This document shows positions 1 through 7,519 of a stretch of 64,000 nucleotides of DNA, piece after piece (within the stretch, counting starts at the first letter, position 1; each line of letters opens with the position of its first letter). A model generated the notes under the pieces. It did not search any database and was not told the origin of the DNA. It was given only the letters and a program-made list of their open reading frames with translations. This DNA is from Brucella tritici (GTDB lineage Bacteria > Pseudomonadota > Alphaproteobacteria > Rhizobiales > Rhizobiaceae). A program made the position numbers and the translations under genes. The stretch is from NCBI RefSeq assembly GCF_008932295.1, contig NZ_WBWA01000012.1:1-64000 (forward strand). Reading direction: 5' to 3'.

Positions 1-60
1 ACCAAGCTCGGGCTGATCTCGTTCCTGAAGGAACATCGACGCCTACACTACGCTTCATGA
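1..60 (+). CDS. group II intron reverse transcriptase/maturase, C-terminal fragment
   Basis: Frame 1 is open from the window edge to TGA at 58-60 and encodes 19 residues, TKLGLISFLKEHRRLHYAS. The stop lies one base before domain V, which is where intron-encoded LtrA-type proteins normally end relative to the ribozyme core. Only the tail is present, so reverse-transcriptase, maturase and endonuclease domains cannot be judged. The assignment rests mainly on the position immediately 5' of a convincing domain V/VI. Confidence 0.7.
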   Translation, partial: TKLGLISFLKEHRRLHYAS

Positions 61-127
61 ACCGCCGTATACGGAACCGTACGTACGGTGGTGTGGGGGG
101 AGGGCCTAAAATGCCCTCCTACCCGAT
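1..127 (+). mobile_element. group II intron, 3' end (domains V and VI)
   Basis: The 3' terminus of a group II intron that begins left of the window. Domain V is readable: the 9-nt arm at 61-69 pairs with 84-92 (one G·U), followed by an inner 4-bp stem (70-73/78-81), a GAAC tetraloop at 74-77 and the two-base bulge CG at 82-83. Domain VI follows: 99-105 pairs with 113-119, and a bulged A at 121 lies between that stem and the GGG/CCC pairs 95-97/122-124, as expected for the branch-point adenosine. The intron should end in GAT near 127, directly against the TCA (minus-strand TGA) of the next gene. The intron class cannot be assigned from this fragment. Confidence 0.85.
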
Positions 128-520
128 TCACGCCTGCAAGTTCAATTGCCAGGAAACCCCGTATTTGTCCTTGATCCAGGCAAAAAGCTTGCTGAAACCG
201 TAATTGTCGAGCGGCATCAGCGTCTCGCCGCCTTCCGAAAGCTTTTCAAAAACGCTGGTCAGGCTTTCCGCATCGTGGAAATCGACGAACAGCGATATGG
301 ATGGGTTGAAATCGAACTGATGCGGAATGGGGCTGTCTATGACGATCAGCCGGTGTTCGGCGAAGGTTACGCGTGCAATCTGCACCTTGCCGGGACTGCC
401 GCTCGCTTCGTCATAGGTTTTGATCGACTCGATCAGGAAGTCGGGAAAGACCGAACGATATGTTTCCAGAGCTGCGCCTGCACTGCCCTGAAACATGAGA
501 TGGGTGCAAACCTGTGTCAT
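128..520 (-). CDS. VOC/PhnB-like (3-demethylubiquinone methyltransferase-fold) protein
   Basis: This 130-residue protein resembles the PhnB-like branch of the VOC superfamily (Pfam 3-dmu-9_3-mt). It opens with the family-typical THLMFQGSAGAALETY and closes with YGVSWQLNLQA. Such proteins are small cytosolic βαβββ folds, often of unknown substrate. The length is normal for the family. The stop codon (TCA at 128-130 on the plus strand) is the first triplet after the 3' end of the group II intron, so the last one or two codons may have been set by the insertion. A specific enzymatic role cannot be assigned. Confidence 0.8.
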   Translation of the reverse strand: MTQVCTHLMFQGSAGAALETYRSVFPDFLIESIKTYDEASGSPGKVQIARVTFAEHRLIVIDSPIPHQFDFNPSISLFVDFHDAESLTSVFEKLSEGGETLMPLDNYGFSKLFAWIKDKYGVSWQLNLQA

Positions 521-668
521 GCCGGAAGCCTAACACGGTCCTGACAGTTCCGGCAATCGGGCTGTTATAGCAGGGCGCTAAGATGCTAACGCATCACGCC
601 CTGAGAATGCTCAATCGCCGCACGGGCTTAACCAAGTCCCGATGAGTCAAACTCAACGAGACTTGGTA

Positions 669-1790
669 TTAAAGGTTCTTTTTCGTAATTCGTCTCTCGA
701 TGCGCGCGGCGACGAAGCGGGCGATGGCAGGACCTGCCAGAAGCACGATGAAGAACCGGCTCGTCTGCATTGCGATGATGAAGGGCAGATCGACATTGCT
801 TGATGCTGCGATGATCGCAACCGTATCGGCGCCGCCGGGACTGGTGGCAAGATAGGCGGTCAGCGGGTCGAGGCCCAGCACGTGACCGAGCGCCATGCCG
901 AACAGTCCACATACGGCAATCAGGAGCAGCGTGGATGTGAGCACTGCTGGAAAAGCACGCGCCGCATGCGCAATGATGGCACGTGAGAAGCCGAGGCCAA
1001 TACGCCAGCCGATAAGCAGGTAGCTGACCGCGAGCAGCCATGGTGGCAGGTCAATGGTGATGAAACCTGTGTCCTGGAGCAATGCGCCCAATATCAGCGG
1101 TACGAGCATGGCGCCGGTCGGGATGCGGAGGATTTCTCCAAGGAACGAGCCGCCGACGATCAGGAGCAATGTCGGTCCAAGGGTGGACCAGTCGATGGGC
1201 GGAAACCAGACGATCTCAATAGGCGTAACGGTCTCCACGCCTGTGCTGAGGCGCAGGACGAGCGAAGCTGCTGTGGCAACCAGCACGACACGAAGATATT
1301 GCATGAAGGCGACGAGACGAGCATCTGCTCCATGAGCTTCGGCCATCAGCGTCATTGCGGTGGCAGCACCTGGCGATGATCCCCACACAGCAGTTGTTCC
1401 TGGCAAAATGCGAAACCGCGCGAGCAGGTAGCCAATAAAAGTGCTGGTAAACAGCACATAGCCGACGGACAGCAGGATGACAGGCAGGTGCTGCCCCATG
1501 CTGGTGAAAAACTCAGCGGTGATCGAGCGGGCAATGAGGCAGCCGACGACACCTTGTGCTCCAAGCGACAGCCAGCGATGAACCCGTAAGGTGCTTTCGC
1601 CAGCAGCCATCAGGATCGCACCGAGCATCGCGCCGAGAAGCATGGCGGCGGGTAGCTGCAACTCTTCCCCTGCGAAAATCAGAATAGCGGAAAACACAGC
1701 CAGCAAGACCCACTGGATTGGTCTGGCTCTGTTCTTGAAGCTGAATTTGCTTGGGGTCGAATTCGGCCCGGAAGGGGAGGTTTTCTGCAT
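669..1790 (-). CDS. AbrB-family integral membrane protein
   Basis: This 373-residue hydrophobic protein has about ten predicted membrane segments arranged as two similar halves, the pattern of the AbrB / 'putative ammonia monooxygenase' family (PF05145). A Gly-Ala-rich segment PAAMLLGAMLGAILMAAGES near residues 48-67 and SPGGADTVAIIAASSN near residues 318-333 fit the duplicated AbrB repeat. The name is historical: there is no evidence for DNA binding or ammonia oxidation, and transport or regulation at the inner membrane is more likely. The ATG at 1790 has a good GGAAGGG ribosome-binding site. It stands alone between the intron-flanking gene and fliJ. Confidence 0.8.
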   Translation of the reverse strand: MQKTSPSGPNSTPSKFSFKNRARPIQWVLLAVFSAILIFAGEELQLPAAMLLGAMLGAILMAAGESTLRVHRWLSLGAQGVVGCLIARSITAEFFTSMGQHLPVILLSVGYVLFTSTFIGYLLARFRILPGTTAVWGSSPGAATAMTLMAEAHGADARLVAFMQYLRVVLVATAASLVLRLSTGVETVTPIEIVWFPPIDWSTLGPTLLLIVGGSFLGEILRIPTGAMLVPLILGALLQDTGFITIDLPPWLLAVSYLLIGWRIGLGFSRAIIAHAARAFPAVLTSTLLLIAVCGLFGMALGHVLGLDPLTAYLATSPGGADTVAIIAASSNVDLPFIIAMQTSRFFIVLLAGPAIARFVAARIERRITKKNL

Positions 1791-1959
1791 TGCCCTTCCT
1801 CACTACATCTGGCGAGAGAGCTATGCAAATCCGATTTTATTCAAGAAACATTGATTTCTAAATATCAATATACTGAGGAAAATGAGGTGTTTGCAGTAAA
1901 CGCCAAGACGCTGCTTTTCGACAAAAGCAGCGTCTTGAATTTCCGTATGGCCGCTTCGA

Positions 1960-2352
1960 TCAGCCGATCATGGCGCGGCGCTGGTTGACAGGGCGCTCGA
2001 TCACTTCCCGCGGGGCCTTGCCGCCGTCGCGTTCTTCGAGCGCTTCGGCTTTCGTCAGTTCGGTTTCCGCAGCCGACAATTCGGCTTCGGCTGCTTCCTT
2101 CTGGGACATCAGGTCGCGAATCGATACGAAGAGATTGTCGCGCCGCTGGCGTGCCGCCTTGGCGAAGGTCGGATAAGCGAAATGATTGATGTCAGTGATG
2201 CCAGCTTTTTTCTCTTCCGATAGAATCTGGGCGTCGAGTTCTCCGGCAATCCGTTCGAACTCGCCGATCATCAGGTCGAGCTGGCCCAGCTGACGGCGCT
2301 TTTCCTTCACCTGGAACAGTTTCAGCCTGACTAGGCTTTCACGTGGCTTCAT
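1960..2352 (-). CDS. fliJ: FliJ-like flagellar export chaperone/stalk protein
   Basis: This 130-residue, highly charged, largely helical coiled-coil protein is of the size and composition of FliJ, the small stalk protein that couples the FliI ATPase to the flagellar export gate. The start is placed at the ATG at 2352 (MKPRESLVRLKLF), which has AAGGAG eight bases upstream; an in-frame TTG two codons earlier lacks such spacing. In related genomes fliI/fliJ sit beside ctrA, which supports the call, but no fliI follows here: the next gene is an AbrB-type membrane protein. The function is inferred from composition and context. Confidence 0.6.
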   Translation of the reverse strand: MKPRESLVRLKLFQVKEKRRQLGQLDLMIGEFERIAGELDAQILSEEKKAGITDINHFAYPTFAKAARQRRDNLFVSIRDLMSQKEAAEAELSAAETELTKAEALEERDGGKAPREVIERPVNQRRAMIG

Positions 2353-2881
2353 ACGCAATACTCCTTGAACACCAACCAGCTTTCATGTGTTGGGGCGTTC
2401 CCCCCGACTTTATTAACAGGTGTAAACAGGCAAAACGCACCTGGTTCACCCCCGAATCTCCTTGCAAATTCAGCCCCCTAAAGGGGAAATCATCGCAGCC
2501 GCTTTTCCGAAATGGCTCAACAAGCGAAACAAAAAGTTAAGAATTCGCTCGTTTGGTAACCATTCCTTTACCGGCGAAGTTAATCATACGCGTTAGGACT
2601 TAAGGCTCGGTAAACCTCGTGTGGTTTTTCGGCAACAGGCGAAAGCTAGAGTCAGATGAATCGCTTAGCGAAGATTCTTAATGCGATGCTTTAGAGTCAT
2701 CAGGAAGAGAATGTCTTTATGATTCAGGCGCGTAAGAGAATTTTCTAAACAGGGCAGAAATATGCTTGCCAAGCAGAATCATATTTTGTTAACCATTTGC
2801 TGGCACCTTCATGCAAAGGCAACGATAGTTCCGTGTGCTGCCGTGAGGGACATCGGGTCGGCTGCGGAAAGGGGATAAGAG
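2353..2881 (+). promoter_or_regulatory. ctrA upstream region with GANTC cluster and CtrA half-site
   Basis: A 529-bp non-coding region separates divergent fliJ and ctrA. Six GANTC sites, the target of the cell-cycle methylase CcrM, occur within about 130 bp: 2649-2653, 2658-2662, 2673-2677, 2694-2698, 2721-2725 and 2776-2780. A further one lies at 2454-2458. A CtrA-type half-site TTAACCAT is at 2789-2796, about 90 bp before the start codon. No perfect TTAA-N7-TTAA pair was found; a degenerate one is at 2600-2614. This fits methylation-timed, autoregulated ctrA transcription. Confidence 0.6.
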
Positions 2882-3580
2882 ATGCGCGTCCTTTTGATTG
2901 AAGACGACAGTGCTATCGCACAGAGCATCGAGTTGATGCTTAAGTCCGAGAGTTTCAATGTCTACACGACCGATCTGGGCGAAGAAGGCATCGACCTCGG
3001 CAAGCTATATGATTACGACATCATCCTGCTGGACTTGAACCTGCCGGATATGTCTGGTTACGAAGTTCTTCGCACCTTGCGTCTGTCCAAGGTGAAGACG
3101 CCGATCCTCATCCTTTCCGGCATGGCCGGTATCGAGGACAAGGTTCGCGGTCTGGGCTTCGGCGCCGATGACTACATGACCAAGCCGTTCCACAAGGACG
3201 AGCTGATCGCACGTATTCATGCGATTGTGCGCCGTTCGAAGGGACATGCTCAGTCGGTCATCACGACGGGCGACCTGGTGGTCAATCTGGACGCGAAGAC
3301 GGTCGAAGTTTCCGGCCAGCGCGTTCACCTGACCGGCAAGGAATACCAGATGCTGGAGCTTCTTTCGCTCCGCAAGGGTACGACGCTCACCAAGGAAATG
3401 TTCCTCAACCATCTCTATGGTGGCATGGACGAACCGGAACTGAAGATCATCGACGTCTTCATCTGCAAGCTGCGCAAGAAGCTTGATGCTGTTTCCGGTA
3501 GCCAGAGCTATATTGAGACGGTCTGGGGTCGCGGCTATGTGCTGCGTGAGCCGGATGCTGAAATGCGTGAAAGCGCCTGA
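2882..3580 (+). CDS. ctrA: cell-cycle response regulator CtrA
   Basis: This 232-residue OmpR-type response regulator is the master cell-cycle transcription factor of alphaproteobacteria; it controls division, flagellar and envelope genes and can silence the replication origin. The receiver domain has acidic residues E7-D8-D9, phospho-acceptor D51 ([15 protein letters not shown]), S79 and K101 (MTKPF). The winged-helix DNA-binding domain occupies roughly residues 125-225 ([21 protein letters not shown]). A GGGG-type ribosome-binding site precedes the ATG. The neighbours chpT and sciP belong to the same circuit: CckA–ChpT phosphorylates CtrA and SciP inhibits it. The length is full. Confidence 0.97.
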   Translation: MRVLLIEDDSAIAQSIELMLKSESFNVYTTDLGEEGIDLGKLYDYDIILLDLNLPDMSGYEVLRTLRLSKVKTPILILSGMAGIEDKVRGLGFGADDYMTKPFHKDELIARIHAIVRRSKGHAQSVITTGDLVVNLDAKTVEVSGQRVHLTGKEYQMLELLSLRKGTTLTKEMFLNHLYGGMDEPELKIIDVFICKLRKKLDAVSGSQSYIETVWGRGYVLREPDAEMRESA

Positions 3581-3604
3581 TCGGCAACAGGCTTCGAAAT
3601 GTAA

Positions 3605-3636
3605 AAAGCTCCGCTTCGGCGGAGCTTTTGCTTTTT
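3605..3636 (+). terminator. intrinsic terminator of ctrA
   Basis: A ten-base-pair stem (3605-3614 with 3619-3628) is closed by a stable TTCG tetraloop and followed by a T-rich run. It begins 25 bases after the ctrA stop codon and separates ctrA from the convergent receiver gene. Confidence 0.9.
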
Positions 3637-3655
3637 GAAGTAGCTATTTTGGGAA

Positions 3656-4039
3656 TTAAGCGGACAGAATGTCTGCAAACTGCTCGGTGAGATAGGCGCG
3701 GTCAAATGGCTTCAGAATATAACCATTGGCGCCTGCACGCTTCGCCCGCATGATGCGGGTCACATCAAGTTCATAAAGACACAGGATGATGTGGGGGCGG
3801 TCGCCACCCGGCATGGCGCGCAGTTCGGTTACGACCTCCAATGCCGTCATATCCGGAAGGTCATAGTCGAGCAGAACGACGTTCGGCATGCGCGAAAAAC
3901 AGGTTTCGAGCGCTTCCCGGCCGGTTGAGGCCTCGGCAAATTCTGCGATAGTTTCGGACAGGATGCGGCGCGCGACTTTGCGAATGACGGAGGAATCGTC
4001 GACCAGCAGGCAATAGCCTGTCATTGGTTCATTCGCCAT
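3656..4039 (-). CDS. stand-alone CheY/CpdR-like receiver protein
   Basis: This is a 127-residue single-domain response regulator. It keeps the acidic pair D14-D15, phospho-acceptor D58 (VVLLDYDLPDM) and K110 (GYILKPF). The switch Thr/Ser that normally follows β4 appears replaced: the segment reads IILCLYE, placing Leu88 there. The start is set at the ATG at 4039, which has a GGGGGA ribosome-binding site, rather than 27 codons upstream. It lies on the same strand as chpT, the phosphotransferase that feeds CtrA and CpdR, so it may be another ChpT client. CpdR identity is not established; a CheY/DivK-like role is equally possible. Confidence 0.8.
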   Translation of the reverse strand: MANEPMTGYCLLVDDSSVIRKVARRILSETIAEFAEASTGREALETCFSRMPNVVLLDYDLPDMTALEVVTELRAMPGGDRPHIILCLYELDVTRIMRAKRAGANGYILKPFDRAYLTEQFADILSA

Positions 4040-4160
4040 GCAGTCCCCCTTCACAAATGCGCGCGGGCTGTCACGCCTTCGACACATATCTTCTGACGCA
4101 TATCCTGACCGGAAATGCATTGCCTGACTGATAGAGGGTTTTATTGCTGTTTGCCAGTAT

Positions 4161-4183
4161 GAGCGCGGGTCAGCCCCGCGCTC
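4161..4183 (-). terminator. GC-rich hairpin downstream of chpT
   Basis: A perfect nine-base-pair stem (4161-4169 with 4175-4183) with a five-base loop lies directly after the chpT stop codon. There is no strong U-tract on the minus strand, so it may be an mRNA-stabilising hairpin or a weak terminator between chpT and the receiver gene. Confidence 0.5.
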
Positions 4184-4191
4184 CGGGGCGC

Positions 4192-4821
4192 TTATTCAGC
4201 AGAAAATACGATATCTTCTGCCGTAGCGTGGATGGAAATCTTCATGCCTGCTTCTTCGGCCAGAAGCAGGGTGTAGTAAGGCTGGACGGAATGGGCGTCG
4301 ATCGGCTCTTCCGGGGTAGCGCCTGAATGAAGCTCAAGGAACTTCGGCGGAACACGCAGCATGCGGCCCTTCACAGTGATGACGAAGCGCGGTTCGGTAT
4401 CTCCACCTTCAAGGCGCAGGGCCAGCGAGCCGCCACGCGGTATGGCGGCATTGGCGATCAGAAGCATGTTCAGGAGCAGCTTGACCTTGTTTTTCGGCAG
4501 AAGGACGCGAGTGCCTTCCCAAGTGAATTCCGGCTTTTCGTTCTTGAAATATTCAGTAGCAACGTTCTGTGCATCGCCTGTGTCAATCTGCACGCCGGCC
4601 GAGCCTGCGGCGCCGAAAGCGATGCGGGCAAACTGAAGACGGGCCGAGGCGTTACGTGCACTCGACTTGATGAGCGCCATCGCGTCCTCGTCTGCTCCGC
4701 CTTCTTCCAGCAGTTCCAAGCCGTTATTGATCGCGCCAACCGGCGAAATGATGTCATGACAGATCCTGCTGCACAGAAGCGCACCGAGGTCGAGCGCAGA
4801 AAGGGTAACGGGCATTGGCAT
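4192..4821 (-). CDS. chpT: histidine phosphotransferase ChpT
   Basis: This 209-residue protein is the homodimeric phosphotransferase that relays phosphate from the hybrid kinase CckA to CtrA and CpdR. The phospho-accepting His22 sits in the family motif RICHDIISPVGAINNGLELL. The C-terminal half is a degenerate, non-ATP-binding HATPase-like fold. The start is placed at the ATG at 4821, which has GGAG eight bases upstream; a second ATG two codons later is also possible. An open frame extends 87 codons further upstream but does not look like family sequence. Proximity to ctrA fits the brucella-type arrangement. Confidence 0.93.
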   Translation of the reverse strand: MPMPVTLSALDLGALLCSRICHDIISPVGAINNGLELLEEGGADEDAMALIKSSARNASARLQFARIAFGAAGSAGVQIDTGDAQNVATEYFKNEKPEFTWEGTRVLLPKNKVKLLLNMLLIANAAIPRGGSLALRLEGGDTEPRFVITVKGRMLRVPPKFLELHSGATPEEPIDAHSVQPYYTLLLAEEAGMKISIHATAEDIVFSAE

Positions 4822-5218
4822 GGCGTTTTCTCCGGAACGCGGATCGATCCTGCTCGTCCCAGCGTGTTGGATGAGCAGACCGTTGTCGGTTAACGAAACA
4901 GCCCGCAAAGCCAGAGTTTGCGCGCTGCATGAAGGTGGGCGAATCGCCCGGAATATCGATTTAACTGGATACACGGGCCATCGGACCGCCGCAACAAAGC
5001 TCTCTTTTCGATCCATGCGACCCCGGCATTCCCTCACATCAGTGTGAAAAAGACCGGAAATTACATGCCTTCGTAAAGCCAATTTCGATACTTAAAGGTT
5101 TGGACAATAAATTCGGGTCTAAAATAGGCGCGATTCGACCGAAATGTCCGGAAGAGACGTGGTCTGGCTTTTAACAGGGCCGTCAGACAGAGGAGCGGAG
5201 AGCCAAAAGGAATTTTAC
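4822..5218. promoter_or_regulatory. divergent chpT/eipA intergenic region
   Basis: These 397 bp between two divergent genes must hold both promoters. TTAAC half-sites occur at 4890-4894 and near 4960, and another TTAA near 5092, but no complete TTAA-N7-TTAA element was found. The related Brucella eipA gene is known to be CtrA-controlled, so this region is a reasonable place to look for CtrA binding. Confidence 0.4.
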
Positions 5219-5815
5219 ATGGCCATACAATCCCTGTCGCAAATCAGGTTCCGCAATGCGGCGTGCTTCGTTGCGTTTTTTGCGGCGCTGTTTGTTTCTT
5301 TCATCGCTCTGCCAAGTCAGGCCAGAGCACAGAACACATACACTGCCGAGGAAATCGTCGAATCTGGTCACAGGTTCTTCGGGTCAACTTCGGGCGGTAT
5401 CGCAAGCGCGGTCGAGAAGGCGTTCCAGAGTTTTGGTCTGCCCAACGGCTATATTCTTGGTGAAGAAGGTTCCGGCGCTTTCATCGGCGGCCTGACCTAT
5501 GGCGAAGGTACGCTCTATACCAAGAATGCAGGCGACCATAAGACTTATTGGCAAGGCCCTTCGCTTGGCTGGGATTTCGGCGGGCAGGGTTCTCGCGTGA
5601 TGATGCTCGTCTATAATCTCGACGACATCCAGAACCTTTACGGCCGTTATGCCGGTGTTGCTGGTTCTGCTTATGTCATTGCGGGCGTCGGCTTCAATGT
5701 CCTGAAACGCGAAAACATCATGCTGGTGCCGATCCGCACCGGTGTAGGCGCGAGGCTCGGCGTGAATATCGGTTATCTGAAGCTTTCCGCTGCGCCGACG
5801 TGGAATCCGTTCTAA
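5219..5815 (+). CDS. eipA: EipA, DUF1134 periplasmic envelope-integrity protein
   Basis: This 198-residue DUF1134 protein is the family of Brucella EipA, a periplasmic β-barrel protein needed for envelope stress resistance. A clear Sec signal peptide covers residues 1 to about 38 (FVAFFAALFVSFIALP, then SQARAQ). The mature part carries the conserved Gly-rich DUF1134 core with LTYGEGTLYTKNAG and YWQGPSLGWDFGGQGSRV. The ATG at 5219 is chosen because it starts the signal peptide and has AAAGGA upstream; an in-frame ATG 25 codons earlier does not encode leader sequence. The position next to chpT and ctrA matches Brucella. Confidence 0.92.
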   Translation: MAIQSLSQIRFRNAACFVAFFAALFVSFIALPSQARAQNTYTAEEIVESGHRFFGSTSGGIASAVEKAFQSFGLPNGYILGEEGSGAFIGGLTYGEGTLYTKNAGDHKTYWQGPSLGWDFGGQGSRVMMLVYNLDDIQNLYGRYAGVAGSAYVIAGVGFNVLKRENIMLVPIRTGVGARLGVNIGYLKLSAAPTWNPF

Positions 5816-5936
5816 GGATTAGTTGCGAATATGTGTCTTTTCAGCCGGTGATTGTTTTTGCTGGCTGGAAAGACAGTCAACTGCGCACTATGAATAGTCA
5901 ATGCTTGTCTGAAACCGCTCGGGCCCGTTTGAAACC

Positions 5937-6869
5937 GTGATCCAGTCCGCTCTCTTTTTCATATTCGGCGTTCTTGTGGCGGTTTTCGTCGTGATTCTAC
6001 TCGGCCCGTCCGTCTGGCGACGCGCCTTTTTTCTGGCGCGCCGGCAGGTTCAGGCCGAATTGCCGATAACGCTGGCCGAAATACGTGCTGACCGGGACGG
6101 GCTGCGCGCCGAACACGCCGTCGCGGTTAGCCGGCAAGAACAACTGCTGAAGCTCGAACGTCACAAGACTGCGGAACAGAAGGTGACGCTCGCCCGGCAA
6201 TATGAAGAACTGAAACGTATTCCGCTCCTCGAAGGAAGCCAGGCAGATATTGAGAAGCAACTGGCGGAGCACGAGCGGGTGACCAAAGATGCTGAGACAG
6301 CGCGCGACACGGCGCTGGAAAAGGCGGAAATCCTCCAGGCGGAACTGGAACGGATGCAGAGCCACTATAGCGCGCTTGAGGGATTGGCCGATACTTTGCG
6401 TATCGAGATAAGTGGAAGCGAGACGGAATATAGCCGTCTGACAAACGAGATGACCGAAATGCGTCGAGATCGCAAGGAAGCCGCAGCGCGTTACAACGAA
6501 GTTTCGACCCAGTTGACCTCTGCGCAGACGGAGTTGAAGAGCGAAAAGCGGCGCAATGGAGAACTGCAGCAGAAGCTTGAGAAGCTGATATCCGAGCTTT
6601 CCGATGCGCAGGAAAAAATCGAGCGCTATAGCCGCAAGAATGCTGGCGAGAACGAAAATCCCGAGCTGGCCGAGATCGAACGCGAGAATGCAGCGCTTCG
6701 TGAAGAAATGGCCGTGCTTGCCGCCCGCGTGGTGGCAGCGACCGCTGAAACAGAAGGACCGGAATCTCCGATCCATTCAATTCTTGAGGCGGCAGAAAAA
6801 TCCAACGCTGGAAAAGACAAGAAGACCGGCTCCAAAAGTCTGGCGCGCCGCATTCGCGACCTGCAATAG
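5937..6869 (+). CDS. membrane-anchored coiled-coil protein, unknown function
   Basis: This 310-residue protein has one N-terminal membrane segment (residues about 3-24), a short basic stretch, then roughly 230 residues of charged heptad-like helix rich in Glu, Arg, Lys and Leu. It ends in a basic, lysine-rich tail. The topology predicts an inner-membrane anchor with a cytoplasmic coiled-coil rod. The start is GTG at 5937. I do not recognise a named family. The layout resembles structural or division-associated coiled-coil proteins, but this is only analogy. It follows eipA on the same strand, 121 bp downstream, in the CtrA neighbourhood. Confidence 0.75.
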   Translation: MIQSALFFIFGVLVAVFVVILLGPSVWRRAFFLARRQVQAELPITLAEIRADRDGLRAEHAVAVSRQEQLLKLERHKTAEQKVTLARQYEELKRIPLLEGSQADIEKQLAEHERVTKDAETARDTALEKAEILQAELERMQSHYSALEGLADTLRIEISGSETEYSRLTNEMTEMRRDRKEAAARYNEVSTQLTSAQTELKSEKRRNGELQQKLEKLISELSDAQEKIERYSRKNAGENENPELAEIERENAALREEMAVLAARVVAATAETEGPESPIHSILEAAEKSNAGKDKKTGSKSLARRIRDLQ

Positions 6870-7013
6870 AGCATTTCCAGTTTAAGTCGAATCGTTGGAA
6901 ATGCTCTATCTCTTTGCCTTTACGCATGTCTTTATCCCTTCGTAGTGGGGTCAGAAATCAGTCTGGTGGACTGATTTCTCCGCGAAGGCGGTTCCCACTT
7001 TTGGGAGACATGC
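6868..7013. repeat. composite palindromic intergenic repeat (RIME-like)
   Basis: Two nested palindromes. The first pairs AGAGCATTTCC at 6868-6878 with its complement at 6897-6907 and starts within the stop codon of the coiled-coil gene. The second pairs GCATGTCT at 6924-6931 with AGACATGC at 7006-7013 and contains an inner 9-bp repeat (6953-6961/6971-6979). Related modules recur elsewhere in the window. They resemble mosaic intergenic elements known from rhizobia and Brucella. Confidence 0.7.
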
Positions 7014-7026
7014 TTGAGTTCAGCAA

Positions 7027-7323
7027 TTATTCCTTGCCGAAAACATCTGACCAGTCCGGGTGACGCATCGCCTGAGCGTGCATGAAACTGCAGCGCGGGA
7101 TGATTTTCCATCCGCTGCGGCGCGCGTCCAGAACAGCATTCTTGGCAAGCGCCTGCGCGACGCCTTTTCCGCGCATCGTGTCCGGCACGAAAGTATGATC
7201 AATGGAAATGAGGGAGGGGCCAAGCTTCGTATAGGTCATTTCGGCTTCGCTTCCGTCAAGAACAGCCGCATAACGTCCGCCGTCGGAGCTGTCTTCCTTG
7301 CGAATCTCGATAGTCCCGCTCAT
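7027..7323 (-). CDS. small GNAT-type N-acetyltransferase (YjdJ-like)
   Basis: This 98-residue protein matches the short GCN5-related family (PF14542). The acetyl-CoA loop appears as FVPDTMRGKGVAQALAKNAV, and the C-terminal half contains the usual WKIIPRCSFM segment. The substrate is unknown. An AGGAGG ribosome-binding site precedes the ATG at 7323. It lies downstream of sciP but is separated from it by an intrinsic terminator, so it is probably transcribed independently. Confidence 0.85.
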   Translation of the reverse strand: MSGTIEIRKEDSSDGGRYAAVLDGSEAEMTYTKLGPSLISIDHTFVPDTMRGKGVAQALAKNAVLDARRSGWKIIPRCSFMHAQAMRHPDWSDVFGKE

Positions 7324-7396
7324 GCCATCCTCCTGAACAACTGCGTGCTTTCATCAACGCATCAAGTTCACAACATAGGAACGGAATGTGCAAATA

Positions 7397-7421
7397 AAAA
7401 CCGGCCACGTGGGCCGGTTTT
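7397..7421 (-). terminator. intrinsic terminator after sciP
   Basis: A perfect ten-base-pair stem (7397-7406 with 7412-7421), A-rich on one side and T-rich on the other, could work in both directions. The minus-strand reading terminates sciP transcription before the GNAT gene. A further hairpin (7488-7494 with 7502-7508) lies immediately after the sciP stop. Confidence 0.75.
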
Positions 7422-7519
7422 CGATTTGTCGATCCACGACCGGTTGCGGAAAATATTGTTCCGCAGCGGCCATGATCCCCGTCCTTCCAAAACCTGTCCC
7501 GGTTTTGGCGAGACAGGTC

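Noticed and set aside
146-544. 132-residue plus-strand ORF opposite the VOC gene
   Set aside because: It is the antisense shadow of the VOC-family gene, with no ribosome-binding site or family features.
5997-6927. Two long minus-strand frames (up to 266 residues) across the coiled-coil gene
   Set aside because: They are antisense to a gene with heptad structure and a membrane anchor. Their composition is shadow-like and no start signal is visible.
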